This document shows, one piece after another, positions 47,401 through 59,231 of a stretch of DNA of 64,000 bases (the stretch's first letter is position 1; each line of letters begins with the position of its first letter). The notes beneath the pieces were generated by a model that saw only the letters and a list, made by a program, of their open reading frames with translations, had not been told where the DNA came from and searched no databases. The DNA is from Euborellia annulipes (Eukaryota; Arthropoda; Insecta; Dermaptera; Anisolabididae), in assembly GCA_023213315.1 (NCBI GenBank), contig JAKCPI010028554.1, positions 1 through 64,000 on the forward strand, read 5' to 3'. The position numbers and the translations under genes are program-made.

Positions 47401-50400
47401 ATATTCAAAAAATAGCGTTGATTATTACTTTGATTAGGGGGGATGAAGGGTTGATTATTTATTTATTATTTAAGAAAGGCCTTGGAATATTCCAAATCAC
47501 TTGTTGACATTTTTTTCCAGTTATAAATAAAGTTAGATTAGAGCAAAAGGTATTTTTTTACTTTTAATAAAAAGGGAATTGTTATTTTCATCTATTTATT
47601 CCTATAAACAGAGAGAGAGACGAATCTCTCGTTCAGTCGAGTCGAGCGCGTTGCCGGGCGACAGGCGCCGACCTCGTGTCTTTTTCAGTTGTGTTTAAAG
47701 TGAATCAAAGTGAATAATTAATATAGTGTAACCCACCCTGACCTCACCGTCAACCAGCCCACCCTCTTGAGAATCTTATTAAAGGTAATTATTAAGCATT
47801 TTATCGTTGAAAAAGATAGAAACAAATAATTTGACTGCGAAAAATGAATATGAAATTAAATATTTTGTATTTCACTAAGGGTAGAGGGAGAATATAAGCG
47901 TTGAAAGGGGGAGGGGGAGTGTAGGTGTCATTGAAAAAAAAAATAGTTTTTTATTTTTATTTATTTATTTATTTTTTATTTTTTTTTTTAAACACACACT
48001 TTTTTCTCATTCACACTCAACACTCACACACATTCACACATCTTTTCGACAACTCAGGCCATATAAGACTTCATACGATAACCGTTATTAATTAATAATA
48101 TACATATTGGGGGCACAGGCATTTCAATTTAAGCCATTTGGTATCCATTTCGGACTACCAGGTATCCGAACCCTCGACGTTCGGTATAGAAGGTAGGCAC
48201 GCTACCAACTACACCAAGCCTGCACACAGGGGTGGATTAAGGGTTGAAAATTAAAATAAAATAAAAATTAAAATAATTATTTATAAATGTATTCAAATTA
48301 TTTTGAGAGTAATTTCGCGGTGAAGGCTCGCATTTCCTTAAAGGGGGGGGGTATGAAGGCATTAACCAGGGGGGTTAATGCCCCATCCCCTATAATGCAC
48401 AAAGATATTAATGTTTTTTAATTATTTTACTAAAAAATAAGTGCATTCCGTTTGAATTAAAATTTATATTCAATATTTAACAAATAGGATAGCATTTTAA
48501 TGTGATTCTAAAATTTCTTATTACTGGGGCGGAATCAATTTTTGAGAATTTCGAAACTCTCATAAACAGATAATTATAACTCTGGGTAACTTAGGAACCC
48601 ATCGAATCCCTTGCAGAATTTTGTAGGCATTTTTTTCATTAGGTAGAAAAGTAAGATATGATTAGTCCACTGAGAATTTTACTGGGGTGAGTGCCCTGAT
48701 TCAAAAAAAAAATGGTTTTCGCGACATGTTCTGTCTGTGTGTCTGTTTGTGTTCAATTTAAAGCATGAAGGAAATGAGCTAGGAGGTTGAAATTTTATAT
48801 TCAAGTTAGGCACCCCCTAGGGCGTGAAAATAAGATTTGAGAAAAATATTTTTCTTCAGGAATGGAAGTTAGAAGAAAACGAAGCCAGAATTTTTCTTTA
48901 AAAATATATTTTAACATCTGACGTTTCGACTTTGATCAAAGCCATCCTCGGAGCTGTTAGTGGTCATCCGAGGATGTCTTTTACCAAGGCCGAAACGTAA
49001 GCTGCTAAAATATATTTTTAAAGAAAATATTCTGGCTTCGTTTTCTTCTAACTTTCATTCCTGATACAAATTCCACCAGCCATAAACTACCCTTATACCA
49101 GCGTTTTCCAAACTGTGAGGGAGCGCGGACTAGTCTAAGGGGAGGCGCGAATATTGGCCACCAGGACCAATTTTCCAAATGATTGCTAGTTTTAATATAA
49201 ATAAGAATAAATAAAAAAAATATCTATTATATATAAAAGACGACTGACTGTCCGTCTGTCTTGTCTGTACGTCTGTCCGTCATAAGATTAAATATTTTTA
49301 AGGGAGGCGTGGTAACATAAAGTTTGGAAACCACTGTCCTAGAGTACCCCCAATTAACTTGTAAAAATTATAATTCACTTCGGAATTCGAACTATTGTCA
49401 CATACAAACAGGAAACACAAGGGGAAAAAAATAAGAGTAGGGGTGAGATTCAACTGTGAAATCTAATTCTAATTCGCTCTTAAGAAACAGTAAGAAGATG
49501 CATGTTGAAGTTTGATTTAAAGGTTTGAACAAGACTTTCTGAGCAAGTTTAAGATTAAAATTTATAATTTCACGGGGTGACTTCCAACGTGTATATAAAG
49601 TAGCTCTCTATACGCATAAACTTGGAAGTCAAAACATGGAAAAAATTAATTACGATATAACGAACCTTTATTCAAGAATTAATTAATAATTGTTAATCAA
49701 TTTGCACATGATTTTGCACACTTTCAAATTCTACTTAAAATGAAAAGTCATGTATAATTTGAATATTCAAAAATATGTCCATCTTCTTGTTCACTCTCAG
49801 CATGTTTTTAAGAGGTGTCAAAATATGGAAAAATTAAGTAATATTTAATTATAATATTATTAAATGCTGATTGCAGCATAAGAATACATCAAAGCTAGTT
49901 TGATACCCCCCGGGTAAGAGACCCGGCGAAGTTCCTTTCTTCTTCTCATCCCACTTCATTATATAAATACAGACTATACGGATCTTTATTCAATAGGACA
50001 TGAAAAATTTTCTTAAAAAAATCTGACGCACTCTCACTAGGAAATACCGCGACGGCTTTCTAAAATCTTTATAGCATCGTTGTGCCGAATTTTCTTAGAG
50101 AATGAAAAGATTAAATAAATATTTATACATTTCTATTATTTTATTTCATTAAGGGGGTTCAGGAGCGACGTCTAAACGCACTTAAAAAAAAAAAAAACTA
50201 GACTATTATAAGGAATTTTTCAATGCGGTTTTTTTTTTAATGAATTCATAAGAGATTATAGGGACATCGAGCTATAATTTTTTTAATGACTTATTAAAAA
50301 ATTATCGTAATCAATTTTTTTGTTATCAAGCAAATACAAAAAAACAATCTGTCCCAATAATCTTTAATTTTTTTTTTAATTTAAAAATGAATATATTAAT

Positions 50401-51223
50401 ATTATTAATCACATATTAATTAAGAAATTTTTAAAATAAGCTTAGAAGATTTATTTAAAAATCAAATGTCAAATTAGTTCAGCATTCTTGCAATAGATGG
50501 CAGGCTAGTCTAACAGCCGATCGCCTAATGGCCTATATCTGGCCTATATTTATATATTTTTATGCTTTTATAAAAGATACATAATATATAAAAACTTTTA
50601 TAAAGTATTTATTGTTAAAAGATCAATGAAAACGAACCAAATGCATTAAATATATATTAGCTACCATTCTGACATCTCTTGGCAAATTTTTGAAATACTT
50701 GATTTTTGGGCATACTTTTTATGACACACTACGCCATCTCATCGAGAAAAACATTCGTAACCACTTCGCTCCCGTGCCCCCTTAATTAAAAAATCGGAAT
50801 TGGCTTTTTTTTCTGTGAATATATACAGAGTATAGCCGATATCTAATTAGCCCCTACACACTCACGTAAAGAAAAATTTCAAAAAACAATTCTTTAATAT
50901 AATCGGTAATAATAAATTTATTAATTTTTATTCTTTTTTACCTTTTCAGGTGTAGTCTCAGGTATCGGCGATGTGGTAGAGATGAGAGGTTTTCGTGTCC
51001 GTCGCCGTCTAAGAGGTTTCCCAGGACGGTGATTAGCAGGCACATCTCTTCCGACGACGAACTGAGTGACGGGGGCTGTCGTGTACAGCTCCTCGAGGCT
51101 GACGTTACCCGAAATAGGCAACACCACCATCACATTCTCTTTGCTCGAATTCGAGGGATGACGATGATTCAGCACCGAGGACGCGACGGACGCCGCCGCC
51201 ACCGTCAACAGCAGTAAAGGGAG
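38409..51223 (-). CDS. Secreted Pro/Thr/Ser-rich protein, five exons (5' end missing)
   Basis: Minus-strand exons 51223-50942, 43483-43010, 41526-41191, 39119-38856 and 38756-38409 (TGA 38411-38409) splice in frame to 567 codons. Every junction is phase 0 with GT..AG. The first visible exon opens with LPLLLLTVAAASVASSV, the hydrophobic core of a signal peptide whose Met must be in an undetected upstream exon. Next come a basic patch KPLRRRRTRKP (possible furin-type site) and two related segments, HDMLASLGLLP (exon 2) and HDMAELLSAFGL (exon 3), each preceded by FKPL. Then a Ser-Ala repeat, a Thr/Ser run (likely O-glycosylated), and a conserved-looking C-terminus RPNGLYFLLDWNSFFEVDD. No enzyme motif; probably an extracellular matrix or cuticle-associated protein. 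The 39119 acceptor could be replaced by one near 39180. Further exons may hide in the 7.5-kb intron. Confidence 0.8.
39946..40441. mobile_element. Foldback transposon with very long inverted repeats
   Basis: Starts ccgggtgtcccagggtcac and ends gacacctgggacaccctg, flanked by TA. The two arms (about 39946-40150 and 40236-40441) pair almost throughout, leaving a loop of roughly 85 bp. TA target and GGGTGTCCC ends are reminiscent of mariner-like MITEs. In the third intron of the secreted-protein gene shown here (41191 to 39119). Confidence 0.85.
41872..42370 (+). mobile_element. Interspersed repeat family A copy, interrupted
   Basis: Same blocks as 35738-36260 in the same order, split by a MITE at 42080-42253 that landed in its ttaagttaggcacc segment. 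Removing the insert restores the family consensus, confirming the boundaries of both. Confidence 0.75.
42080..42253. mobile_element. PIF/Harbinger-like MITE
   Basis: 174 bp, inverted ends gggagcgtacaagtattacg and cgtaatacttgtacgctccc, 3-bp duplication TTA (42077-42079 and 42254-42256). TWA duplications are typical of PIF/Harbinger. The pristine ends suggest recent movement. Confidence 0.85.
43985..44245. mobile_element. hAT-like MITE remnant (atgggcgta family)
   Basis: Begins catgggcgtacccag and has C-runs near both ends; the far end near gatgggtaagccc is eroded. Interrupts repeat debris in the 7.5-kb intron of the secreted-protein gene. Confidence 0.45.
44522..44699. mobile_element. hAT-like MITE (CATGGGCGTAA family)
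   Basis: Ends catgagcgtaatta and ctagttacgcccatg, flanked by near-identical octamers TCTCCGGG and TCCCCGGG (one mismatch). Long C- and G-runs inside. Two overlapping minus-strand ORFs here are repeat-derived. Confidence 0.75.
45580..46900. repeat. Array of diverged direct and inverted modules
   Basis: A module with ttgtagagcattaaatttgc, aacgaatttgtagaccca, ttaaccgagatacggccgg and tcaaatttagac recurs near 46090-46190 and 46450-46555 in one orientation and 46560-46680 and 46740-46850 in the other. It behaves like an old satellite or foldback element. The 87-codon minus-strand ORF at 45978-46241 lies inside it and is discounted. Confidence 0.7.
46900..47190. mobile_element. hAT-like element copy (ggaggcgcggactagtc)
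   Basis: Shares gcgcggactagtctaagg, attggccac, ccaattttccaaat and cataaagtttggaaaccag with 49099-49336. The end aaagtttggaaaccagtg resembles known hAT termini. Confidence 0.55.
47635..47784 (+). promoter_or_regulatory. Candidate plus-strand promoter and noncoding first exon
   Basis: GC-rich island in AT-rich DNA with two arthropod-type initiators, TTCAGTCG at 47632-47639 and TTCAGTTG at 47684-47691. The following sequence has no ATG and ends at a donor AAAG|GTAATT (last exon base 47784). A GAGA run lies just upstream (47610-47620), as is common in promoters. It is on the strand opposite to the secreted-protein gene and inside its long intron. Its coding exons are not visible and may lie beyond 64 kb. 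Confidence 0.5.
47985..48222 (-). mobile_element. tRNA-derived SINE, second family
   Basis: Minus strand: A box TGGTGTAGTTG (48216-48206, perfect match to TRGYNNARNNG), B box GGTTCGGATAC (48172-48162), then a body with ggcctgagttgtcgaaaaga and a GT/GA-rich tail. Body copies also occur around 16670-16760, 2330-2400 and 39720-39815. Confidence 0.8.
48855..49075. repeat. Foldback with degenerate hammerhead-like cores
   Basis: Arms gaagttagaagaaaacga and tcgttttcttctaacttt enclose two opposed blocks, with gacgtttcgactttgatc in one and aaggccgaaacgtaagc in the other. The CUGANGA core has decayed to CCGAGGA in both, so activity is unlikely. Same architecture as 8690-9240 and 26985-27355. Confidence 0.7.
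49099..49336. mobile_element. hAT-like element with CAGCGTTTTCCAAACT ends
   Basis: Inverted ends cagcgttttccaaact and agtttggaaaccactg. No clear 8-bp duplication. A small Helitron-like or GTCT-rich piece (49226-49290) lies inside. Confidence 0.6.
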
Positions 51224-51690
51224 CTGATAAAGGTAAGAATCGACCAATAATTATTTATTAATCAATATGGAAAAATAATGCTCTTTATTATAAATTTATA
51301 AATGAATTTTCATTCAAAATGAAATTAAAAAAAGATATATTTAAATTTAAGTATAACTAAGGGTTTAAATGCGATAAAAAGAAGTACGGCATATCTTAAC
51401 TAACAAAGATATTTTTTATCTATTTATAATTGAAATTCCTTCAAGAATAGACAAACCTAAATATCAGCCTGATAATATGGTTGCCTATTCATACATTAAT
51501 CATCGAAATCTAATTTCACAATTGAAATTTTATTCAAATTAGGCTGTCAGACAATATAAAGATTTTGTAGGACCATATTTAATTTTTTATAGACCTTTAT
51601 GCTTAGAAATGAAGAAAGATTAAATTGATGGATTTTAGAAATTAATGTTACTAAAATGAACAACTCACTAATGAATTTTTCGATGAATTT
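51224..51690. other. Upstream of visible signal-peptide exon, none found
   Basis: The initiator exon of the secreted-protein gene should lie on the minus strand at or beyond this stretch, but no short phase-0 ATG exon could be singled out. Confidence 0.3.
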
Positions 51691-51990
51691 TACTCTACTT
51701 TCTCTGTAATATACGGTATAGTGAGAAAGTATCACGATCATATCAAAAATTCGATGTCGAGATTTTGATGGAAATACATGTTTGAGATCCCATGAGTCCA
51801 GAAAATTGGCCTGTATGCTTAAACTTGAAGGAAATGAGCCACGATGTTTAAATTTTATATTTAAGTTAGCTACTCTCCCTGACTCTTAAAATAAGCTTTT
51901 GAACAAAAACGGCCAAAAAGTACTAGTACTTTACTGAAATACTTTTTCAGTTTTTTTCCATTTTCTCAAAATTTGCTCTAACGATTTTGA
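51690..51990 (+). mobile_element. Interspersed repeat family A copy
   Basis: Shows tactttctctgtaatata, ttcgatgtcgagattttgat, gaaatgagccacgatg, tatatttaagttag, ttttgaacaaaaacggcc and tactttactgaaatactttt in family order. Diverged, no ORF. Confidence 0.65.
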
Positions 51991-52239
51991 ATAAAATTCA
52001 TAAATTAATTATGTGCTCTTTAAAAAATATATCAGTAAAATTTTTCGTGAGATTTGTTTGAAGTTTACTTTACTGATGTAGTATTTCAGATTCTTCAAAT
52101 TAATTTTCCGGCTCCTACTTCCATAGAGCCAATGTTAAATCCCTATGGGGATTTCCATGTTAATTTCGATTCAAAAGGGAGACAGACCCCTTTCGAACAT
52201 TTTACACATTTAAAAATTTTTTTTCAATTCTTATGAAAT

Positions 52240-54025
52240 TTTATATTTATTAAGGATTGTGTGTGTAAAATATCCAAATATGATTATCATTTTAAAAATT
52301 AACCAAGTAGTCAACATTTAAAATACAATTGAAAAACACAGAGCCTATGGCTGCTGTTAAGTCACACCAGATTTTTAAATTTCTAGGGATATTTAACACG
52401 CATAGAGCAATCAATCAGAGATTTGATCATTTACATCTGCACTTTTTATTTTTGATTCTTGAAAACGTTTGTCTTCCGCTTCTAAATTTCAAGGGGATCC
52501 AATAAGAGGCTTATCGACACTTAAATCTTGAAACGTGACTAACTGTATAATTTTCGCAGGCAAACTTTTATGCTTTCTTTTATAAGTAACTTAATAATAG
52601 GTATATTAAATTTAAATGGTTAGCACATGTTCGTTCTTCCTATTGTCTAATAGTTCAGTTTTTATTGAAAATTCTTTTCATTTCCATTCCATAGGGTGGT
52701 CCTTATTTATAGAGGACAATTTTTTTTTTAGAAATTTAAGAGCAGGAATCTTTTCCTTTGCATTAAAAAATAGTCTGCAAAATTTGTAAAACAGGAATAC
52801 GTGGCCCATCGCCTTTGAACTAGGAGAATTTTCAAAATTTTCTTAAAATTGAGCATTCCCTTTGTTTTCCACAAGTAAATTATTTTCAAATTCCAAAAAA
52901 AAATAGAAATTTATTATTTAGAATCTTTTATTGCTTAAAATTACCTTAAATAATACATAATCCTCAATTTTAATTAAGCATTTGAATGTAACATGTCGAA
53001 AAGGTCTTTCAAACTTTCTTTAAATTCTTGTTCTTTCTTGGACCATAGAACAGTGGTAGAGTAATCGCTTCTTGTGCTAGGGGTCTAAATAATATCCCAT
53101 GGATTTGGAGAGAATAAAGACAGACATGCGCCTTGAATTCTGATTATAAAGAAAGATAGATACAATTGTTTCATCTGTCAAAGTTCCTCAGCATAAATCT
53201 GTTCACTCAGGATTCGCACAGCTATAAAACATATATTTATTAAATCTGTTCATATTTCTTTTTCATTTCATAATTATTTGTCATTCATATTTTTTCGATT
53301 ATATAAAAAATAAATTATAATTTGGATAGCGATAGAGGATGTTTTTATAGAGAAACGCGATACTACACTCAAGCTAAATTTCATTTCCTTTTTAATATCT
53401 ATTTAAAAATTTATATTATTAATGATGAGACCAGCAGATGCAAGTGGAGTTTGGTCTTAGATTCGTTTCAAATTTGAAAAAAAAAAATAAAAAAATAATT
53501 CTCAGTTAGTGGAAATCGGCGACAAAATTAAAATTCAAACTATTGTTTGATTGTTTGATAAATATTGCATTGTCTAATTGAATGAATAATAAAGATATTT
53601 TATATCCCTATAAGTTGAATAATCAATAGGATATTATACAATTATTACTACTTATTATTATTACAAATTACTTCAATAAACTTAGAAAGATAAAAAAATT
53701 TTATTTTATGGAATGGACGCGAGTTAGAAAATAAATAATTTTTCTTTTGTCACTTCAAATCGTAGAATATCGCTTGTTAATCAGATTAAATTGAATCGCG
53801 TTAATTGCAAATCGCGGTCTATTTTTCTCTAATTTATTTGATAAATTTAATGAAATAATACTTTCTATCTATAATTCCACCTGTCTGAAAACGCGCTTTG
53901 TTAGACTAAATTTCCATTTGGAATTTCGAAAAAAACTCTGGCCCCCAAATGGAGAGGTTCAAAAAATTACTGATAATTCAGGAATGTATTGAGTTCTATC
54001 TACCCTTAAAAAAAAGTTGATAATT
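52240..54025. other. Gene-free stretch with SINE fragment
   Basis: No coding sequence recognised. A SINE head fragment at about 53040-53105 (accatagaacagtggtagag) lacks a good B box. A block around 53110-53400 (ttcatctgtcaaagttcctc, cgataga..atgtttttataga) recurs at 57985-58150 and 59590-59680, marking another dispersed repeat. Confidence 0.45.
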
Positions 54026-54029
54026 ATAA

Positions 54030-54154
54030 TCTATATATATAATTCACTAATGTCCGTCTGTCTGTCTGTCTGTCACGCTCTATTTAGGCAACTTCCCGGG
54101 GAGCGAAGCCCCCGGCTAGGCGCGAAGCCCGCCAAAGGTGGGTGACGCGGCTAG
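54030..54154 (+). mobile_element. Small Helitron-like element
   Basis: Begins TCTATATATATAATTC directly after an A and ends GACGCGGCTAG directly before a T, as Helitrons inserting between A and T do. A GTCT-repeat follows the 5' end and a GC-rich stem (cgcgaagcccgcc / ggtgggtgacgcgg) precedes the 3' CTAG. No target duplication. 125 bp, non-autonomous. Confidence 0.55.
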
Positions 54155-54716
54155 TAAAATAATAATTCTATCAATGAAAAAAAAAAAATAATAATAATAA
54201 TAAAATAAAAAACAGATTCTGTAGGTATTTTTGACAACAAAATAATAAATTATCTTATTTTATGACTTGTTAAAAAAATATCTACTGATTGCCGTGGAAT
54301 CAGAGAGCAAAATTGAAAAAAAAAAAAAAATTTTTCCTTCGTATTTATTATTAATCTGGTGTAAGAAGCACAGAACACTACTTTCAATTACCGAAGGTAC
54401 ACCAGAACACCAGAACCCTCTAGATACATTATTGAAATAGTTTTTTTTATTCTTCTCTTAGCTGTTACTGATGCTATTAGGATTTTTATTTTATACTGAA
54501 TGTTTTATATAATTTATATAGATGACCTAAGAACGTTCGGGGCAACAAAATTGAAATTTATTTTGATTTTTAGAGTTTGAAATTAAATTGCCGCTACTGC
54601 TTTTGTGTAAGGTCTCTATTACACCACTGTCACGCCACTGTACTTATTACGTGTAATCAGGGCCGACTCTAGGATTTTGACGCCCCGATCTAGAACAGTA
54701 ATTGTCGCCTTACAAC

Positions 54717-55000
54717 CAGGGACGTATACAGAAATTTTTTTTCGGGGGGGGGGGACTGAACTCAAAAATTTTTCTGCGGAAAATTCCCGCCTGTGAAAAT
54801 TATTTTGCCTTTTTTTTTTTTAGAAACACGAAAATTTTTGCCGCCCTTCAAAAAATTTTTTCTTTCGCGGAACATAAATTTTCCGCCCCACGGAAAATTT
54901 TTTTAGAGACACGAAATTTTTGCCGCCTTCGGGAATTTGTATTTTTTTTTTTTTGCGTAAATTATGGCGTTCTATACGGAAGAGCCCCGATGCATCCTGT
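54717..55000 (+). mobile_element. G-run element related to 12338-12600
   Basis: Starts agggacgtatacagaaattt and has a G-run, then actcaaaaatttttctgcgg and repeated tttttgccgcc/cgcggaac modules. The 126-codon ORF across it is repeat-derived. Confidence 0.55.
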
Positions 55001-55840
55001 GCTTACACGTAGCTCTGCATGTAATCAAGGGTTGAATGGAGGCAGCCAGCGTTTAAAAAATTCTTTGCTCTCAAATATCTGATCTTAGAAATATTTTGTC
55101 ATTTTTATTATCAAAACATAACTTACTTCAGCTTTTGAAAAAGTTATAGTCGATCTATTAAAATTAAATGCCACAAAAACGGGTTATAAATACAACTAAC
55201 TCGATTTGGGTCGAAAAAAAATTCTTATTGCTCCAAGAAATGATCTCCTAAAATTATGCGTAATTTTAAATGATGATAGTGGAAATATAAAGCGAATTAA
55301 CAAGAATTAAATGCATATGACTTCTTTTTTTTTAAATATAATTTTTGTTACACTTAAATGACCTGAACTCTGGCCTTGATATCCATTAATAATTTAAAAT
55401 GAATATATTCAAATATCTATAATCAGTCTTGAAGAGAGAAAGCACCGTGTGATTCAATTCACCTGTATTTCTTTTTCTGGAAGGTCAATTTGGAAGCATT
55501 ATCCTATCGTCGGTGAAGGTGAAAGTGCTTGTTTAACGGTGATGCACAAAAAGGTGAATAATCTTAAGAGACATGTCCTCGTGACACGACGGGTGATCCG
55601 GGGGACTTGAGGCTCTAAATCTAGGAGAAATATAGATAATTCTCTATTTTATTTTATTTTCGACGTTAAAACCATTATCTTCAAACCCGATGTTTAGATG
55701 CATATTTTCTCTAGAGTAGTTTTAAAAGCTAAACGAACAATAAAAATAAAATTATTTTACGTCACGTTGGTCTCGAGGATTCATACAGGTGATAAATAAA
55801 AACAAAGAGGCTTTTTTTCTCAGCAGTAATTAAATTCAAA

Positions 55841-56197
55841 CAGCGGCGTAACTAGCCGGTGGCGGGGGGAAGGGCGAAGCTCAACTGGGGCGCCGTTTTT
55901 CGTTTTTCGTTCGAGCTTTTTTTTTAGTAGGCTCTACGAATCTCATTCGAACTTTTTTTTTTAGTATTCGAATCTTGTTCGAGCCTTTTTTTGTAATTTT
56001 TTCTGGATTTGTGATATAAAATAAATCTATTATGAAATTTCCAAAAAAAAAAAAAAAAAAAAAAGAGATTAGGTAAAAACCGAAAGCCGGAGCGAGGGGC
56101 GCCTATGTCGGAATCGAGGGGCGCCAAAGGCTAGATGCGCCTGGGGCGGAAGGGGGGAGCGAGCGCCCCCCTTCGCCCCCGCCTGAATACGCCACTG
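55841..56197 (+). mobile_element. hAT-type MITE (CAGCGGCGTAACT family), full copy
   Basis: Ends cagcggcgtaactagcc and aatacgccactg, perfect 8-bp duplications AATTCAAA (55833-55840 and 56198-56205). Body as in 27969-28231. The ORFs on both strands here are repeat-derived. Confidence 0.9.
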
Positions 56198-56399
56198 AAT
56201 TCAAACACCAATTTGAATAAAATTATTTTTAACTCTGAGGACTTCCGAGCTTCTGTTTCCAATTCTAAATTTTTTTCTCTCAATATTTCGCTTATTTTTA
56301 TTTTCTTACTATTATATTATAGGCCCTATATAGAGAAAAAATTTATTAATGCAAAAAAATTTATTCGATGTCGAAATTTTAATCGAAATTGACTTCTTT

Positions 56400-57000
56400 G
56401 AATTTAACTTGACTGTAAGTCAAGAGCTGTTGCAGAGAAATTTTTATGGGGGTGGGGAAGAGAAGGCTTTTTGTAAAATTTTTTAAAATGATTTGATTTG
56501 AATTAAATTTTGCAAAAAAAAAGGAAAAAAATTGCCCTGAAATAAAAAAATTTAAAAAAAAATTTTCTTAATTATTTTGAAGAAAAAAAAAAAAAAAAAA
56601 AAAAAAACAAAAAAAAAGAGAGGAAGAAAAAAAAAAAAAATTTAAAAAATTTTTAAAGATTATCTAAAAATAGTTGATTTATGAAATTTAATCAAAATCG
56701 TTAGACCGAATTTTGAGAAATTCAAAAAATACTGATAGAAGTACTTCAGTAAAGTACTAGTATTTTGGCAGATTTTGTTAAAAAGCGTATTTTAACTGTC
56801 CGGGAGGATACCTAACTTAAATATAAAATTTCAAACTCATAGCTTTAAATCGCCACACACACAGACAGACAGACGGAACTCACGAGACCTCAAAACGTAT
56901 TTCCATCAAAATCTCGAAATCTAATTTTTGACATGATTGGAATACTTTATCACTAGATATTACATATATAAGTAAGAGAAAGAAAAATATTAAGATTTTC
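56400..57000 (-). mobile_element. Interspersed repeat family A copy with A-runs
   Basis: Minus-strand copy: actttattactgaa-type block, acttaaatataaaatttcaa, acacacacagacagacagac, catcaaaatctcgaaat and agtaagagaaag at the right end. The left part carries very long A/G-runs (56580-56640). Confidence 0.6.
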
Positions 57001-57039
57001 AAAAATAGGTAATTTTGCCTAATTTTTCTAGAGACTTGA

Positions 57040-59220
57040 ATTTTATTTATTATCCCATATAGAGCATATGTGCTGATGGCGATTACTTCCTCCCCGGTAG
57101 ATAAAAATAATTATTCAAATTTTATATCTATTATAATTTAGTTAGTACTAGTACTCTCCCGAATCTGTTCAACAATATCATTCATTATTGTGCACATTGA
57201 TTGAGTAATGGAATTTTACTTCTTCTGAGATAATGAAAAGTCTCTTAAAATCCTTATGAATTCCGTATCATGTAAGTCTCGGGATATTAGAAAATATTAG
57301 GGGAGTTTCCAGTTATGCATTCACGAGTTGATTCTCTAAAAAATGACACATGAATTAATCCGCACCCACTTAAGAGCGTGTTAACACACGTCAAGCGAAC
57401 TTTTCATTTGGGCTTCGCTGACTCGAGAAATACTAAATAATAAGTAATAGTTTACTGAAATTTTTATTTTTTCGACTTTATTCAACAAAAGATTTAAAAA
57501 AAAATACAATAAAGCGGTATTTTTTTGCAAATGAAATTTATTGTAGCGAAATTTATAATCCAAATATTTTCGATTTGATGTTCACGAAATATACGGTTCA
57601 TAAAATTTGCTATAATTAAACATTGCGTTTTATTTAATAACGTATTATTTATTTAACTATACATACAAGATTTAGATCTACCTATTTTTTTTTTGTCATA
57701 TTAATGTAAAATTTTAAAGAATATTAAGAATTTTTCAGACGGACCGATGTGCTTAAAAAATCATTTAAATTATCATAAATGCTCAATCGTTTCGGAATAA
57801 TTTTTTTTTTTTTAAGCTAAAACGGCGAGCGTCGAGGAATTTTTTTTTTTTTTTAGTTATTTTTTCGGTTCGGTAGACCAGAGATTTAAAGGGAGGGGGG
57901 GGGCGGTTAAGGCCCAAGATTAGTTTAATAAATCAAATAAAAGCAAATTTTTTTTAAAATAAAATGTACCAGTTTTTATTAAATTAAAAGAGATAGATTA
58001 AATTGTATCATCTGTCAAAGTTCCTCCGCATAAATCTGTTCATTTCATCATTATTCGTCGATCATATTTTTCAATTCGATTATATAAAATAATTTATAAT
58101 TTGGATACCGATTTAGAATGTTTTTATAGAGAAACGCGATACTACACATCGTCAAAATTTTTTTTTTTTAAATAAGGCAATTGTTAAGGCTTTTGTTGAA
58201 CTTAGAGTCAATAATGAGAATAAAATTCCAAATTAAATTTTGAATTAAAAAAAAAATTTCACTCTCTTATTTATTGACAAATACGTTCATAAAAGTTCAA
58301 TCATTTCAATTTAGTAATTAAATGTGGTACTCAGGCCTGTCCTAGAATCCGAATTTTAAAAGTAAAAAATATTTCTATCTTATTTGGCATTTTTGAAAAT
58401 AGGTCCTCAGGATGATTTCATTGCGTTAGAATTTTGTTAATAAACAAAAAGATTTTATCTATAAAATTGAGGAAGACATCTCATTTACATTATCTATAAA
58501 AATAAGGATTTCTATAAATCCTTTCTTTTGTCTTTTTCATTTCGTATTATGATGAGATTTGACGTAATAAAATTTGATAAAAATAAATTTACTTACAATT
58601 GACTAGGATAAATTAAGTATATTATTGAATATTTACGTAATAAAGGAATAGTGGCCTCAAAAGAGTTAAAGCCCAGCTGCTTTCTCGACAAATATAATAA
58701 AAATATATAATTTCTTAGATTTTAATGAGATACACGTTGAGGCCTCTTGATCCCCCAAACCCTGAGCCCAAAAAAAGTGAATTTTGATATTCAAAATACG
58801 TACACCCCTGGCACATAACGCCCAACTTTTGAACAAAATCATTCAAAAACTACTAGTACTTTACTGATGTACTTTTTTTAGTTTTTTTTTTTTTTTTTTT
58901 ACTTTCTCAAAATTGGCTCTAACGATTTTTTATTAAATAATAAATCAATTTTTTTTTTAGTTTCTTTTTAAAATTAAAATCTTTTTTTCCCTCTAAATTC
59001 TTTTAATACCCCTTTTCTCTTGTGTGTGAAAAAATAGGTTGTAATTTAAATAAATAAAAAAAAAAATTTTTTTTTTTTTTTTTTTTGTTGTTGCCTTTTT
59101 GTTGTAGAACATATTGTTGTTTTGGGGGGGGACGTTCCACACGCTATTTCCGTGAAGCCCCCCACTCGGGTTTGGCCGCGTTTAATATTTTTTTAGGTAT
59201 ATAAAGTTTTTATCTTTAAT
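57040..59220. other. Gene-free stretch, repeats only
   Basis: Homopolymer T-runs (57800-57860, 58880-58900, 59060-59085), a G-run near 57890, the dispersed block at 57985-58150 and a family A fragment at 58780-58930. No supported gene. Confidence 0.45.
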
Positions 59221-59231
59221 TCTAATGTCCT

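Noticed and set aside
48855..49075. Active hammerhead at 48.9 kb
   Set aside because: The CUGANGA core is CCGAGGA and one triplet is GTA, so catalysis is not expected.
51029..51217. Plus-strand His/Arg-rich ORF
   Set aside because: Shadow of the secreted-protein exon on the minus strand.
52054..52236. 60-codon ORF with FPAPTSIEPMLNPYG
   Set aside because: Attractive start but lies at the edge of a family A copy, with no splice context or neighbour exon.
54702..55082. 126-codon ORF
   Set aside because: Lies in a G-run repeat element with T-runs translated as Phe; the same repeat elsewhere has no shared frame.
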